Shown one piece after another: positions 45,176 to 54,645 of a stretch of 64,000 nt of DNA; the first letter of the stretch is position 1, and each line of letters opens with the position of its first letter. The notes under the pieces are model-generated. The model was not told the origin of the DNA and made no database searches. It saw only the letters and a program-made list of their open reading frames with translations. The DNA comes from PALSA-1006 sp963733265. Lineage in GTDB: Bacteria; Pseudomonadota; Gammaproteobacteria; Burkholderiales; Gallionellaceae. The stretch covers positions 62,001 through 126,000 of the forward strand of contig CAVTCF010000004.1 in assembly GCA_963733265.1 (NCBI GenBank), written 5' to 3'. Made by a program: the position numbers and the translations under genes.

Positions 45176-45191
45176 TGTTTCACGTGAAACA
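45176..45191 (+). promoter_or_regulatory. Perfect parS site
   Basis: TGTTTCACGTGAAACA, the exact 16-bp palindrome bound by ParB, sits 7 bp after the mnmE stop. ParA and ParB are encoded 2.6 and 3.4 kb downstream. Confidence 0.93.
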
Positions 45192-45263
45192 ATTTTGAGT
45201 GCCGATTTAACCGCAGAGGTGTTTTAATGTATGATGCGCGACTTAATTTAACACAGACGACGG

Positions 45264-47162
45264 ATGAACTATCCCAAAAAGTTTGAAGTAATTGTAGTTG
45301 GCGGGGGGCACGCAGGGACCGAGGCGGCGCTGGCAAGCGCACGCATGGGGCGCGCTACCTTGTTGATTACACATAATATTGAAACACTGGGCGCAATGTC
45401 GTGCAACCCGTCAATAGGCGGGATTGGCAAGGGACATTTGGTAAAAGAGGTTGATGCGCTTGGCGGCGCGATGGCGTCAGCAACCGATGAGTCTGGAATA
45501 CAGTTTCGCATATTAAACGCATCCAAAGGCCCTGCTGTTCGGGCAACGCGGGCACAGGCTGACCGGGCATTATATAAACAGGCAATTCGAAATCGCCTGG
45601 AGAGACAACCAAATCTTTCCATATTTCAACAAGCAGTGGAAAAATTGCTGGTCGATGGAGAGCGGGTAGTAGGTGTAGAGGTTCAACTTGGAATACGATT
45701 TGTTGCAAAAAGTGTTGTACTTACAACAGGAACTTTTTTGTCCGGATTGGTACATGTCGGCTTGGCGAAATATCCCGCAGGAAGAGCGGGGGATCCACCC
45801 GCTATCGCTCTGGCGGATAATTTACGTGGCTTGGGTCTGCCGATCGGACGCTTGAAAACAGGGACGCCACCCAGAATTGACGGGCGAACAATAGATTATT
45901 CCGTATTGCTGGCTCAGCCAAGCGATGATCCAATTCCCGTGTTTTCGTTTCTGGGGCACAAAGAGCAGCACCCGCAACAAATGCCATGCTGGATCACTCA
46001 GACCAATATTCAAACACATGAAATTATTCGGAGTGGACTGGATCGGTCACCATTGTTTACCGGGGTTATAGAGGGAGTAGGACCAAGATATTGCCCCTCA
46101 ATTGAAGACAAGATTACCCGTTTCTCGGATAAAGACTCGCACCAAATATTTTTAGAGCCAGAGGGGTTAAACACTGTTGAAGTATATCCAAATGGGATTT
46201 CGACAAGCTTGCCATTCGATATACAACTGGCATTAGTCCGATCAATTAAAGGCTTGGAAAACGCATATATTACTCGGCCCGGTTACGCCATCGAATATGA
46301 CTATTTTGACCCAAAAGGTTTAAAAACCACGCTTGAGTCAAAAGCTATAAACGGACTATTTATGGCGGGTCAAATAAATGGAACAACGGGCTACGAAGAG
46401 GCGGCAGCACAGGGATTGTTGGCGGGACTAAATGCGGCACGCCGTGCAAGAGATGAAGAAGGATGGCAACCACGCCGTAACGAAGCCTACCTGGGGGTAA
46501 TGGTAGACGACTTGGTTACGCGCGGAATTTCCGAGCCCTATCGAATGTTTACAAGTCGTGCTGAATATCGCCTGCAACTTCGCGAAGATAATGCAGACTT
46601 GCGTTTAACGGAGACGGGCAGACAACTTGGATTAGTTGATGAAGAGCGCTGGAAGGTATTTGAAATCAAGAGAGAATTGATTGCAAAAGAACTTGAGCGC
46701 CTGAAGGCGACATGGGTTAACCCAAAAATATTGGAAAAAGCTGAAGCTGAACGGGTGTTGGGTAAAAGTATTGAACGCGAGTACTCCTTGTATGAGTTAC
46801 TCAGAAGACCTGATGTCACTTATAAAAGCTTGATGTCAATGAATGTTGGTAATGAAACTTTTTGCGACAAAGAAATATATGAACAGGTAGAAATCCAAGC
46901 AAAATATCAGGGATATATAGAACGTCAAAAAGAAGAAATAACACGACAAATGGATAATGAAATACTAACATTACCTCATACAATGGATTATGACGAGGTT
47001 AGGGGCTTATCAACTGAGGTGCGCCAAAAGTTGAAAAAGCACAGGCCAGAAACACTAGGACAGGCATCAAGAATTTCGGGTATAACACCGGCAGCGATTT
47101 CGCTACTGTTGGTACACTTAAAGCGTGGCGGAGCTTGCTTTTCAAACAGCCAAGGCAGTTAA
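45264..47162 (+). CDS. mnmG: tRNA uridine-5-carboxymethylaminomethyl modification enzyme MnmG
   Basis: FAD-dependent partner of MnmE. The 632-residue protein has the dinucleotide motif VVGGGHAGTEAALASARMG near the N-terminus, SCNPSIGGIGKGHLVKE, the second signature GQINGTTGYEEAAAQGL (about 370), and a helical C-terminal domain. It follows mnmE across a short spacer with the parS site. rsmG begins one base after its stop. Confidence 0.97.
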   Translation: MNYPKKFEVIVVGGGHAGTEAALASARMGRATLLITHNIETLGAMSCNPSIGGIGKGHLVKEVDALGGAMASATDESGIQFRILNASKGPAVRATRAQADRALYKQAIRNRLERQPNLSIFQQAVEKLLVDGERVVGVEVQLGIRFVAKSVVLTTGTFLSGLVHVGLAKYPAGRAGDPPAIALADNLRGLGLPIGRLKTGTPPRIDGRTIDYSVLLAQPSDDPIPVFSFLGHKEQHPQQMPCWITQTNIQTHEIIRSGLDRSPLFTGVIEGVGPRYCPSIEDKITRFSDKDSHQIFLEPEGLNTVEVYPNGISTSLPFDIQLALVRSIKGLENAYITRPGYAIEYDYFDPKGLKTTLESKAINGLFMAGQINGTTGYEEAAAQGLLAGLNAARRARDEEGWQPRRNEAYLGVMVDDLVTRGISEPYRMFTSRAEYRLQLREDNADLRLTETGRQLGLVDEERWKVFEIKRELIAKELERLKATWVNPKILEKAEAERVLGKSIEREYSLYELLRRPDVTYKSLMSMNVGNETFCDKEIYEQVEIQAKYQGYIERQKEEITRQMDNEILTLPHTMDYDEVRGLSTEVRQKLKKHRPETLGQASRISGITPAAISLLLVHLKRGGACFSNSQGS

Positions 47163-47163
47163 A

Positions 47164-47787
47164 ATGTCGCTTGAACAGAGTTTTACGAGCGGGATAGCAC
47201 AACTTGGGATAAGCGTCTCCCCCGAGATACAGCAAAAGTTGCTAAATTATCTGGCACTTTTACAAAAGTGGAATAAGGTTTACAACCTGACAGCAATAAG
47301 AGATCCTGAACAAATGGTAAGCAATCACTTACTGGATAGTCTAGCAGTGATGCCATATCTATGGCCGGGTAGATGGCTGGATGCCGGTAGCGGCGCCGGA
47401 GTACCCGGAATAATAATGGCAATAATGCAGCCAAGCTGGTCATTTGTTCTGGTTGATAGCAATAGCAAGAAAACCAGTTTTATCCAGCAGGCCGTTATTG
47501 AATTGGAAATAAGAAATGTAGAAGTACGATGTGAAAGAATCGAGGTCTGGCAGAATATAGAAAAGTTTGATGGGATTATTTCACGGGCTTTTGCAGAAAC
47601 GGCCACATTTATTTCGATAACCCGACACTTGTTAAAAACTGGCGGTCGGTGGGCCGCAATGAAGGGTACGCCAGAACAAGAATTGAGCCACTTGCCCGAG
47701 AATGTTGAAATAGAAAAAATTATTTCATTGCAAATCCCAAAACTAGAAGCTGCCCGCTGTTTGGTGATATTAAGAGAAAGCCCATGA
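47164..47787 (+). CDS. rsmG: 16S rRNA (guanine-527-N7)-methyltransferase
   Basis: Methylates G527 of 16S rRNA. The 207-residue protein starts MSLEQSFTSGIAQLG one base after the mnmG stop. It has NLTAIRDPEQMVSNHLLDSL and the S-adenosylmethionine loop LDAGSGAGVPGI (about 79-90). Its stop overlaps the parA ATG as ATGA (47784-47787), the usual mnmG-rsmG-parA arrangement. Confidence 0.95.
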   Translation: MSLEQSFTSGIAQLGISVSPEIQQKLLNYLALLQKWNKVYNLTAIRDPEQMVSNHLLDSLAVMPYLWPGRWLDAGSGAGVPGIIMAIMQPSWSFVLVDSNSKKTSFIQQAVIELEIRNVEVRCERIEVWQNIEKFDGIISRAFAETATFISITRHLLKTGGRWAAMKGTPEQELSHLPENVEIEKIISLQIPKLEAARCLVILRESP

Positions 47788-48569
47788 CGAAAATACTTGC
47801 AATTACTAATCAAAAAGGTGGGGTAGGAAAAACGACAACCTCAGTTAATCTGGCCGCCAGTCTAGCCGCTGCAAAGCAACGGGTTCTATTAGTTGATCTA
47901 GACCCGCAGGGTAATGCAACCATGGGAAGCGGAATAGATAAAGCCGGTTTGGCTGCGACCGTTTACGAAGTTCTTCTTGGTCAGAAGGTTATTCGCGAGG
48001 CAAGAGTAACTGCTGAAGCCGGAAAGTACGATGTGTTGCCGGCAAATCGCGAACTAGCGGGGGCAGAAATCGAACTGGTTGAAATAGAAAATCGGGAAAC
48101 CAGGCTAAAATTGGCTCTGGAAGCTGTCTATTCAGACTATGATTATGTGTTGATAGATTGCCCGCCCGCATTGAACTTGCTGACGCTAAATGGGTTATGT
48201 GCAGCGCAATCCGTCATGATCCCAATGCAATGCGAGTACTACGCATTGGAGGGGTTAAGCGATTTAGTAAATACCATACGCAAAGTACGTTCTCATCTTA
48301 ATCCGGAATTGGAAATAGAGGGCTTGCTGAGAACGATGTTTGATCCGCGCAATACATTGGCTCAACAAGTATCAGATCAATTGCAGCAGCACTTTGGTGA
48401 CAAAGTATATCGAACCATTATTCCACGCAATGTACGTTTGGCGGAAGCGCCAAGTTATGGAATTCCCGCGCTTTATCACGACAACCTCTCTAAAGGAACA
48501 CTAGCTTATCTAGCCTTGGCTGGAGAATTGCTCAATAACGCTTCTCGTACAGCAGCAGAATCAATTTAA
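47784..48569 (+). CDS. parA: Chromosome partitioning ATPase ParA (Soj)
   Basis: Deviant Walker ATPase that moves ParB-parS complexes along the nucleoid. The 261-residue protein has KGGVGKTTTSVNLA (about 10-23, with the signature Lys), LVDLDPQGNAT and LIDCPPALNLLTLN. Overlaps rsmG by 4 bp and precedes parB by 8 bp. Chromosomal type without a DNA-binding N-terminal extension. Confidence 0.96.
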   Translation: MTKILAITNQKGGVGKTTTSVNLAASLAAAKQRVLLVDLDPQGNATMGSGIDKAGLAATVYEVLLGQKVIREARVTAEAGKYDVLPANRELAGAEIELVEIENRETRLKLALEAVYSDYDYVLIDCPPALNLLTLNGLCAAQSVMIPMQCEYYALEGLSDLVNTIRKVRSHLNPELEIEGLLRTMFDPRNTLAQQVSDQLQQHFGDKVYRTIIPRNVRLAEAPSYGIPALYHDNLSKGTLAYLALAGELLNNASRTAAESI

Positions 48570-48577
48570 GGAACAAC

Positions 48578-49447
48578 ATGGCAAAACCGAATAAAGGACT
48601 TGGACGAGGGTTGGATGCATTGCTATCCGGGGGGAAAGAATCCGGTAACGATACTCTTCAAGAACTCAAGCTAGAACAACTAAAGCCTGGCAAATATCAA
48701 CCGCGCAGCAGAATGGACGAGGGGTCTTTGCAAGAACTGGCAGCCTCAATTAAAGCGCAAGGAATAATACAACCAATATTGGCACGGGAATTAGTAAACG
48801 GGGATTACGAAATCATTGCGGGTGAACGCCGTTGGCGTGCGGCAAAATTGGCGGGAATAACACAGGTTCCTGTTTTAATACGTAAAGTACCAGACAATGC
48901 AGCTCTTGCAATGGCTCTGATCGAAAACATTCAGAGAGAAGACTTAAATCCTCTAGAAGAAGCGATTGGCATACAACGACTCATTGATGAGTTTCAAATG
49001 ACGCACCAAGCAGCCGCAGATGCGGTAGGTAGATCGCGAAGTGCCGCCAGTAACTTGCTCCGATTGCTTAAGCTTCCCCAAGCTGTGCAAGAATTGCTTA
49101 TGGAGGGAGCTATTGATATGGGGCACGCGCGCGCGCTTATCTCGCTGGAAAACGCACAGCAGGTTTTACTTGCAAACAGAATTGTTTTGCTGGGGCTTTC
49201 GGTGCGCGAAACGGAAAAGCTGGTACAAGAACAAATTGAGCAAGCTGAAGTTAAACCTGAAAATAACGCAAAACAGGAAAAACAGACAGATCGAGATACA
49301 CTAAAATTACAAGAAGAAATAAGCGAACAACTGGGTGCTCGCGTTGAAATTAAGCCAAACAAAAAAGGCGGAGGTAAGTTAATTGTTGAATATTCGAGCA
49401 ACGACCATTTGGAAGAATTCTTGAGTGGACTTAGAAAAGGACGCTGA
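48578..49447 (+). CDS. parB: Chromosome partitioning protein ParB
   Basis: CTP-dependent clamp that loads at parS and spreads. The 289-residue protein starts MAKPNKGLGRGLDALLSGG (ParA-interacting N-terminus), then has the nuclease-like CTP-binding domain with IIQPILAR and the GERRWRAAK motif, the ENIQREDLNPLEEA segment, and a central helix-turn-helix (TQAAAADAVGRSRSAASNLLRL-like, about 145-170). The C-terminal dimerisation domain completes it. Its 3' end overlaps the atpI reading frame by 23 bp. Confidence 0.95.
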   Translation: MAKPNKGLGRGLDALLSGGKESGNDTLQELKLEQLKPGKYQPRSRMDEGSLQELAASIKAQGIIQPILARELVNGDYEIIAGERRWRAAKLAGITQVPVLIRKVPDNAALAMALIENIQREDLNPLEEAIGIQRLIDEFQMTHQAAADAVGRSRSAASNLLRLLKLPQAVQELLMEGAIDMGHARALISLENAQQVLLANRIVLLGLSVRETEKLVQEQIEQAEVKPENNAKQEKQTDRDTLKLQEEISEQLGARVEIKPNKKGGGKLIVEYSSNDHLEEFLSGLRKGR

Positions 49448-49922
49448 AACAAGCGACGCAAAATGCGATGAAGTGAGACAAAGTTTGACACCTCCATTAA
49501 ACGCCGCTATCATCGCTGCGCTTTTCAACACCGAAGAACAAGAAAAACGATTGGCACGCAAAGTGCTCTGGCTTCAAGCCACAGTAATTTCAATAGCTGC
49601 GAGCATGGCAGCATACTATTGGAAAAGCTCGCCGCAATATGCGACTGCAGTATTAGGTGGGGGAGGAGTATCGGTTCTCAATAGCGCATTGCTGGCTTGG
49701 AGAATGTCCCGAGTAGCAGGGTCGTCTGACAAAGACGCACACCTACAATTACGGCTTCTGTATTTTTACGCGGCAGAGCGATTTCTAGCGGTGGTAGCAT
49801 TGCTGGGAATTTGTCTGGCTGTGCTGAAGTTTTCGCCACTTGGAATTTTGAGCGGCTTTGTTTTGGGGCAAGCGGTGCTTTTAATAGCCCGATTGATTTT
49901 GAAGATTAAGACTGAAAAATAG
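49425..49922 (+). CDS. atpI: ATP synthase subunit I
   Basis: Small membrane protein thought to help assemble the c-ring. The 165-residue frame starts at GTG inside the end of parB. It has a hydrophilic N-terminal 45 residues followed by four hydrophobic segments (about 48-65, 72-88, 113-132 and 135-158). It is the first gene of the F0F1 operon, directly before atpB. The precise start is uncertain because no strong ribosome site is visible. Confidence 0.85.
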   Translation: MDLEKDAETSDAKCDEVRQSLTPPLNAAIIAALFNTEEQEKRLARKVLWLQATVISIAASMAAYYWKSSPQYATAVLGGGGVSVLNSALLAWRMSRVAGSSDKDAHLQLRLLYFYAAERFLAVVALLGICLAVLKFSPLGILSGFVLGQAVLLIARLILKIKTEK

Positions 49923-49933
49923 CGATTAACCAC

Positions 49934-50797
49934 ATGTCAAGCGAAGTGCAATCCTCGGCTGAGTACATTCACCACCATCTACAAAATCTTACATTCGGGC
50001 ATCTACCAAGCGGGGCTTGGGGTGTGGCACATAGCGCGGAAGAAGCAAAAGAAATGGGATTTTGGGCGCTTAATTTGGACACGCTTATTATGTCGTTTCT
50101 GTTGGGGGCAATATTTCTAATTATTTTCCGCCGTGTAGCGGTCAATATCGTAACTGGTACACCCGGTGGGCTACAGAACTTCTGCGAATGGGCAATCGAA
50201 TTCGTTGATACCAGCGTCCGAGGTTCTTTTACCAGTAAAAACAATATGGTCGCACCACTTGCCTTAACCATTTTCTTTTGGGTGCTGGGCATGAATCTGA
50301 TGGATTTGATACCAATCGACTATGTACCACACTTGATGGGCGCGCTTGGAGTGCCTTTCTTTAAAGTTGTGCCATCTACAGATCCAAATGCAACTTTTGG
50401 TATGGCCATCGGGGTGTTTTTGCTGGTGCTCTACTACAGCGTCAAAATGAAAGGTTTCGGAGGCTTCGTCGGCGAGCTAACTTTGCAACCGTTCGGAAAG
50501 TGGGGTTTACCTGTAAATTTACTGCTAGAAGGCGTTAATTTGATTGCAAAGCCGATTTCATTGGCACTGCGTCTGTTCGGCAACATGTACGCAGGTGAAA
50601 TGATCTTTATCCTTATTGCGCTAATGGGCGCGGCATGGACAGGCTTCACCGTGGGAAATGCGACGTTATACGGTTCGCAGATTTTGCTCTCATTGGGCTG
50701 GGCAATTTTCCACATCCTGATTGTGACCTTGCAAGCATTTATTTTTATGACGCTGACCATTGTTTATATGGACATGGCACATCAGGAACATCACTAA
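49934..50797 (+). CDS. atpB: F0F1 ATP synthase subunit a
   Basis: Forms the proton half-channels of F0. The 287-residue membrane protein has several helices and the essential Arg in SLALRLFGNMYAGEMIF (about 213-229). A His-rich N-terminus (YIHHHLQNL) is as in other betaproteobacteria. Second gene of the operon. Confidence 0.97.
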   Translation: MSSEVQSSAEYIHHHLQNLTFGHLPSGAWGVAHSAEEAKEMGFWALNLDTLIMSFLLGAIFLIIFRRVAVNIVTGTPGGLQNFCEWAIEFVDTSVRGSFTSKNNMVAPLALTIFFWVLGMNLMDLIPIDYVPHLMGALGVPFFKVVPSTDPNATFGMAIGVFLLVLYYSVKMKGFGGFVGELTLQPFGKWGLPVNLLLEGVNLIAKPISLALRLFGNMYAGEMIFILIALMGAAWTGFTVGNATLYGSQILLSLGWAIFHILIVTLQAFIFMTLTIVYMDMAHQEHH

Positions 50798-50844
50798 TTT
50801 TAGGTTCTATTAACTTCACTTTTATTAACCAGGAGAGACAAAAA

Positions 50845-51084
50845 ATGAATGAAGCAAATGCACTGCTGTATATCGCTGGCGCACTGATGATGGGTTTGGG
50901 CGCACTAGGTGCAGCAATTGGTATCGGTATTTTGGGAGGTCGCTTCTTGGAGGGCGCCGCTCGCCAACCGGAATTGATTCCGATGTTGCGTACGCAATTT
51001 TTCGTGGTAATGGGTCTCGTTGATGCGGTTCCTATGATCGCTGTTGGTATCGCGATGTATGTTTTGTTTGCGGTGGCACACTAA
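50845..51084 (+). CDS. atpE: F0F1 ATP synthase subunit c
   Basis: Rotor-ring proteolipid of 79 residues, starting MNEANALLYIAGALMMGLGA after an AGGAGAG ribosome site that rules out longer frames. The ion-binding carboxylate is the Asp in MGLVDAVPMI. The Gln-Glu-Ser sodium signature is absent, so the ring should be proton-coupled. The loop between the two helices carries the conserved RQPEL. Confidence 0.97.
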   Translation: MNEANALLYIAGALMMGLGALGAAIGIGILGGRFLEGAARQPELIPMLRTQFFVVMGLVDAVPMIAVGIAMYVLFAVAH

Positions 51085-51133
51085 TTATTAATTATTCAAT
51101 GCCGACAACGCATAACTTAGAAAGGAAGCTTGC

Positions 51134-51604
51134 ATGAATATCAATGCAACTCTTCTCGCTCAGACCATCATGTTCGCGCTATTCGTATGGTTCTGTATGA
51201 AGTTTGTTTGGACGCCTATCGTGGGTGCGCTGGACGCTCGTAAAAAGCAAATTGCCGACGGACTGGCAGAGGCAGAACGCGCGAAACACGATCTGGAGTT
51301 GGCAGCCAAACGTTCAGCAGAAATTCTGCGTGAAGCCAAAGAAAAGGCTGGCGACATCGTCGCCAACAGTGAAAAGCGAGCTAGTGAGATAGTAGAAGAA
51401 GCCAAGACACAAGCTAAAGTTGAAGGTGGTCGTATTGTTGCGGGCGCCAAGGCTGAAATCGATCAAGAAGTATTTAGAGCCAAAGAACATCTTCGTACAC
51501 AAGTTTCAGCAATTGCGCTGGAAGGTGCCAGCAAGATACTTGGCCGTGAAATTGATGCCAAGGCGCATAACGACTTGCTCGACAAACTTGTTGCGGAAAT
51601 CTGA
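51134..51604 (+). CDS. atpF: F0F1 ATP synthase subunit b
   Basis: Peripheral-stalk subunit of 156 residues: one N-terminal membrane helix (MNINATLLAQTIMFALFVWF), then a long charged coiled coil typical of subunit b. Only one b-type gene is present, so the stalk should be a homodimer. Confidence 0.96.
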   Translation: MNINATLLAQTIMFALFVWFCMKFVWTPIVGALDARKKQIADGLAEAERAKHDLELAAKRSAEILREAKEKAGDIVANSEKRASEIVEEAKTQAKVEGGRIVAGAKAEIDQEVFRAKEHLRTQVSAIALEGASKILGREIDAKAHNDLLDKLVAEI

Positions 51605-51609
51605 TTACC

Positions 51610-52143
51610 ATGTCTGAAGCCATAACTATCGCACGTCCCTATGCTCAAGCGGCGTTTGATGAAGCTCAAAAGCTGAGTGCGCTGAAAGCCTGGTCCGAGT
51701 TGTTAATTGGGCTGGCTGAATTTGTCAGTCAAGCAGAAGTGAATTCAGTCATTAGCAATCCGAAAGTCACCAAAGACCAGCTATTTGGACTAATGGATGC
51801 TTCGTTGGACGCAACGGCAAATATTCAGCAACGTAATTTTGTGCATGTGTTGACAGAAAACCAGCGTTTATCAGTGCTGCCGGAAATAGCGGCAACTTTT
51901 GAATCGTTAAAAGCCGAGGCGGAAAAGTCAATTAATGTAGTGGTGGACTCGGCATTTGAGTTATCGTCCGCGCAACAGGAAAAGATTGTCGGCGCAATGA
52001 AAAAACGCATGGGACGAGAAGTCAAACTGACATGCAATGTTAAAAAAGATTTGCTGGGTGGCGTGGTGATTCGTGCCGGAGATAAAGTGATAGACGGTTC
52101 CGCACGTACTCGCCTTGGCGAAATGGCTGTCGCCCTAGCCTGA
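51610..52143 (+). CDS. atpH: F0F1 ATP synthase subunit delta
   Basis: Links the stalk to the F1 head. The 177-residue protein starts MSEAITIARPYAQAAFDEA, the typical family N-terminus, and has the C-terminal LLGGVVIRAGDKVIDGSARTRL signature. It begins 5 bp after atpF. Confidence 0.96.
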   Translation: MSEAITIARPYAQAAFDEAQKLSALKAWSELLIGLAEFVSQAEVNSVISNPKVTKDQLFGLMDASLDATANIQQRNFVHVLTENQRLSVLPEIAATFESLKAEAEKSINVVVDSAFELSSAQQEKIVGAMKKRMGREVKLTCNVKKDLLGGVVIRAGDKVIDGSARTRLGEMAVALA

Positions 52144-52174
52144 TGAAAGAATTATCAAGAATGAGGAAATCCAG

Positions 52175-53716
52175 ATGAAGCTTAACCCTTCCGAAATTAG
52201 TAATTTGATTCGCAGTCGTATCGAGAACTTCGAAGCACTGACACAGGCGCGCACTGAAGGTACAGTGGTTAGCGTTACCGATGGTATTGTTCGTATACAT
52301 GGCTTGTCCGATGTTATGCAGGGCGAGATGTTGGAATTCCCGGGCAATACATTCGGTTTGGCGCTGAATTTGGAACGAGACTCCGTCGGTTCTGTGGTAC
52401 TTGGAGAATACGAGCACATCACTGAAGGCGATACCGTCAAATGCACGGGTCGCATTTTGGAGGTGCCCGTTGGTCCCGAGTTACGTGGTCGCGTAGTCAA
52501 TGCGTTGGGCCAGCCAATAGATGGCAAAGGCCCAATCAATGCCAAACTGACCGACAAAATTGAAAAAACTGCGCCGGGCGTAATTGCGCGAAAATCAGTT
52601 GACCAGCCAGTTCAAACCGGGTTGAAGTCTATTGACTCAATGGTTCCAGTTGGTCGCGGTCAGCGCGAACTGATTATTGGTGACCGCCAAACAGGCAAAA
52701 CTGCAGTCGCTGTTGACGCGATCATTAATCAAAAAGGTCAAAACATGACCTGTATTTATGTCGCGATCGGACAAAAAGCATCTACAGTTGCAAACGTTGT
52801 GCGCAAACTGGAAGAGCACGGCGCAATGGAATACACCATTGTTGTCGCGGCGACCGCCTCTGATTCAGCAGCCATGCAATTTTTGGCACCTTACTCCGGC
52901 TGTACAATGGGTGAGTATTTCCGGGATCGCGGCGAAGATGCACTGATTGTGTACGACGACTTGACCAAGCAGGCTTGGGCATATCGTCAAATTTCCTTGT
53001 TGCTGCGCCGTCCTCCCGGTCGCGAAGCTTACCCGGGTGACGTGTTCTATTTGCACTCGCGTTTGTTGGAGCGCGCCGCGCGTGTAAACGCAGAATATGT
53101 GGAAAAATTTACTAATGGCGCGGTCAAGGGTAAAACGGGATCTCTAACCGCATTGCCAATTATTGAGACCCAAGCGGGGGACGTGTCAGCATTCGTTCCA
53201 ACCAACGTGATCTCGATTACTGACGGTCAGATTTTCTTGGAAACGGACTTGTTCAACGCAGGTATTCGCCCGGCGATTAATGCTGGTATTTCGGTTTCGC
53301 GCGTAGGCGGCTCGGCACAGACCAAAGTAATCAAGAAATTGGGTGGCGGTATTCGCTTGGCTTTGGCTCAATATCGTGAGTTGGCGGCGTTTGCTCAATT
53401 TGCGTCTGATTTGGATGAGGCAACACGCAAGCAGTTGGAACGCGGCAAAATTGTTACCGAACTAATGAAACAGTTACAGTACGCACCATTGTCAATATCC
53501 AAAATGGCAGCTTCACTCTTTGCCGTAAACAAGGGCTATTTCGACGATGTACCTGTAGTGAAGGTGCTGGCATTTGAGGCTGGTTTGCACGCACACTTGG
53601 CGTCTAAAGAGAAAACGCTGTTGGATGCGATAGAGTCAAGCAAAGACCTGTCTGCGGACAATGAAAAACTATTGGTTGCGGCGATTGAAGCGTTCAAGGC
53701 AAGTGCAGTCTACTAA
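52175..53716 (+). CDS. atpA: F0F1 ATP synthase subunit alpha
   Basis: Non-catalytic nucleotide-binding subunit of F1. The 513-residue protein begins MKLNPSEISNLIRSRIENFE, has the P-loop GDRQTGKTA (about 169-177) and the alpha/beta signature PAINAGISVSRVGGSAQ (about 366-382). Standard length. Confidence 0.98.
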   Translation: MKLNPSEISNLIRSRIENFEALTQARTEGTVVSVTDGIVRIHGLSDVMQGEMLEFPGNTFGLALNLERDSVGSVVLGEYEHITEGDTVKCTGRILEVPVGPELRGRVVNALGQPIDGKGPINAKLTDKIEKTAPGVIARKSVDQPVQTGLKSIDSMVPVGRGQRELIIGDRQTGKTAVAVDAIINQKGQNMTCIYVAIGQKASTVANVVRKLEEHGAMEYTIVVAATASDSAAMQFLAPYSGCTMGEYFRDRGEDALIVYDDLTKQAWAYRQISLLLRRPPGREAYPGDVFYLHSRLLERAARVNAEYVEKFTNGAVKGKTGSLTALPIIETQAGDVSAFVPTNVISITDGQIFLETDLFNAGIRPAINAGISVSRVGGSAQTKVIKKLGGGIRLALAQYRELAAFAQFASDLDEATRKQLERGKIVTELMKQLQYAPLSISKMAASLFAVNKGYFDDVPVVKVLAFEAGLHAHLASKEKTLLDAIESSKDLSADNEKLLVAAIEAFKASAVY

Positions 53717-53729
53717 GGCGAGGTAAGTT

Positions 53730-54596
53730 ATGGCCGGCAGTAAAGAAATTCGCACCAAGATCAAAAGCGTAGAAAATACGCGAAAGATCACTTGTGCTAT
53801 GGAAATGGTAGCCGCAGCAAAAATGCGCAGAGCGCAGGAACGTATGCGCGCTGCTCGCCCATACACAGAAAAGATTCGCAACGTTGCAGCACATTTGTCG
53901 CGGGCAAATCCAGAGTATAGACACGCATTTCTGGTGAAACGCGAAGGCATCAAGAATGTGGGATTGATTGTTGTCACTTCGGACAAAGGTCTTTGCGGGG
54001 GCTTGAATACAAACTTACTACGCTTGGCAGTTCACGAAATGAAAACGTGGGAAGCCGAAGGCAAAGGTTTGACCGTTTGCCCGATTGGCAACAAAGGCTT
54101 TGGCTTTATGAATCGAATCGGTGCGAAGGTTAAGTCACATCTGATTGGCTTGGGCGATACACCGCACGTGGAAAAACTGATCGGCGCAGTAAAAGTTATG
54201 CTGGACGCGTACGTTGCAGGTGAAATTGATGCAATCTACTTAAGCTATAACCACTTCGTCAATACGATGAAGCAGGAACCCCGAGTCGAGCAACTTTTGC
54301 CGTTGGCAGGAGAGCAACTGGGTGCGGCGGACGGGAGCTGGGATTATATCTACGAGCCGGATGCCAAGAAGGTGATTGACGAACTCTTACTTCGCTACAT
54401 CGAGTCTTTGGTTTATCAGGCCGTTGTCGAAAATATGGCTTCAGAGCAGAGTTCACGAATGGTGGCAATGAAAGCCGCTTCCGATAATGCTAAAAGCGTT
54501 ATCAGCGAACTTAAATTGGTTTACAACAAAGCGCGTCAAGCGGCGATTACTAAGGAAATTTCCGAAATCGTTGGTGGCGCAGCGGCGATTAGTTAA
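53730..54596 (+). CDS. atpG: F0F1 ATP synthase subunit gamma
   Basis: Rotating central shaft. The 288-residue protein has the N-terminal coiled coil (GSKEIRTKIKSVENTRKIT) and the C-terminal signature helix ITKEISEIVGGAAAIS. It lies 13 bp after atpA. Confidence 0.97.
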   Translation: MAGSKEIRTKIKSVENTRKITCAMEMVAAAKMRRAQERMRAARPYTEKIRNVAAHLSRANPEYRHAFLVKREGIKNVGLIVVTSDKGLCGGLNTNLLRLAVHEMKTWEAEGKGLTVCPIGNKGFGFMNRIGAKVKSHLIGLGDTPHVEKLIGAVKVMLDAYVAGEIDAIYLSYNHFVNTMKQEPRVEQLLPLAGEQLGAADGSWDYIYEPDAKKVIDELLLRYIESLVYQAVVENMASEQSSRMVAMKAASDNAKSVISELKLVYNKARQAAITKEISEIVGGAAAIS

Positions 54597-54645
54597 TTGT
54601 CGCGCAGGAAAATATTCAGATTAAATTTAGACGGGGAATCTTAAA

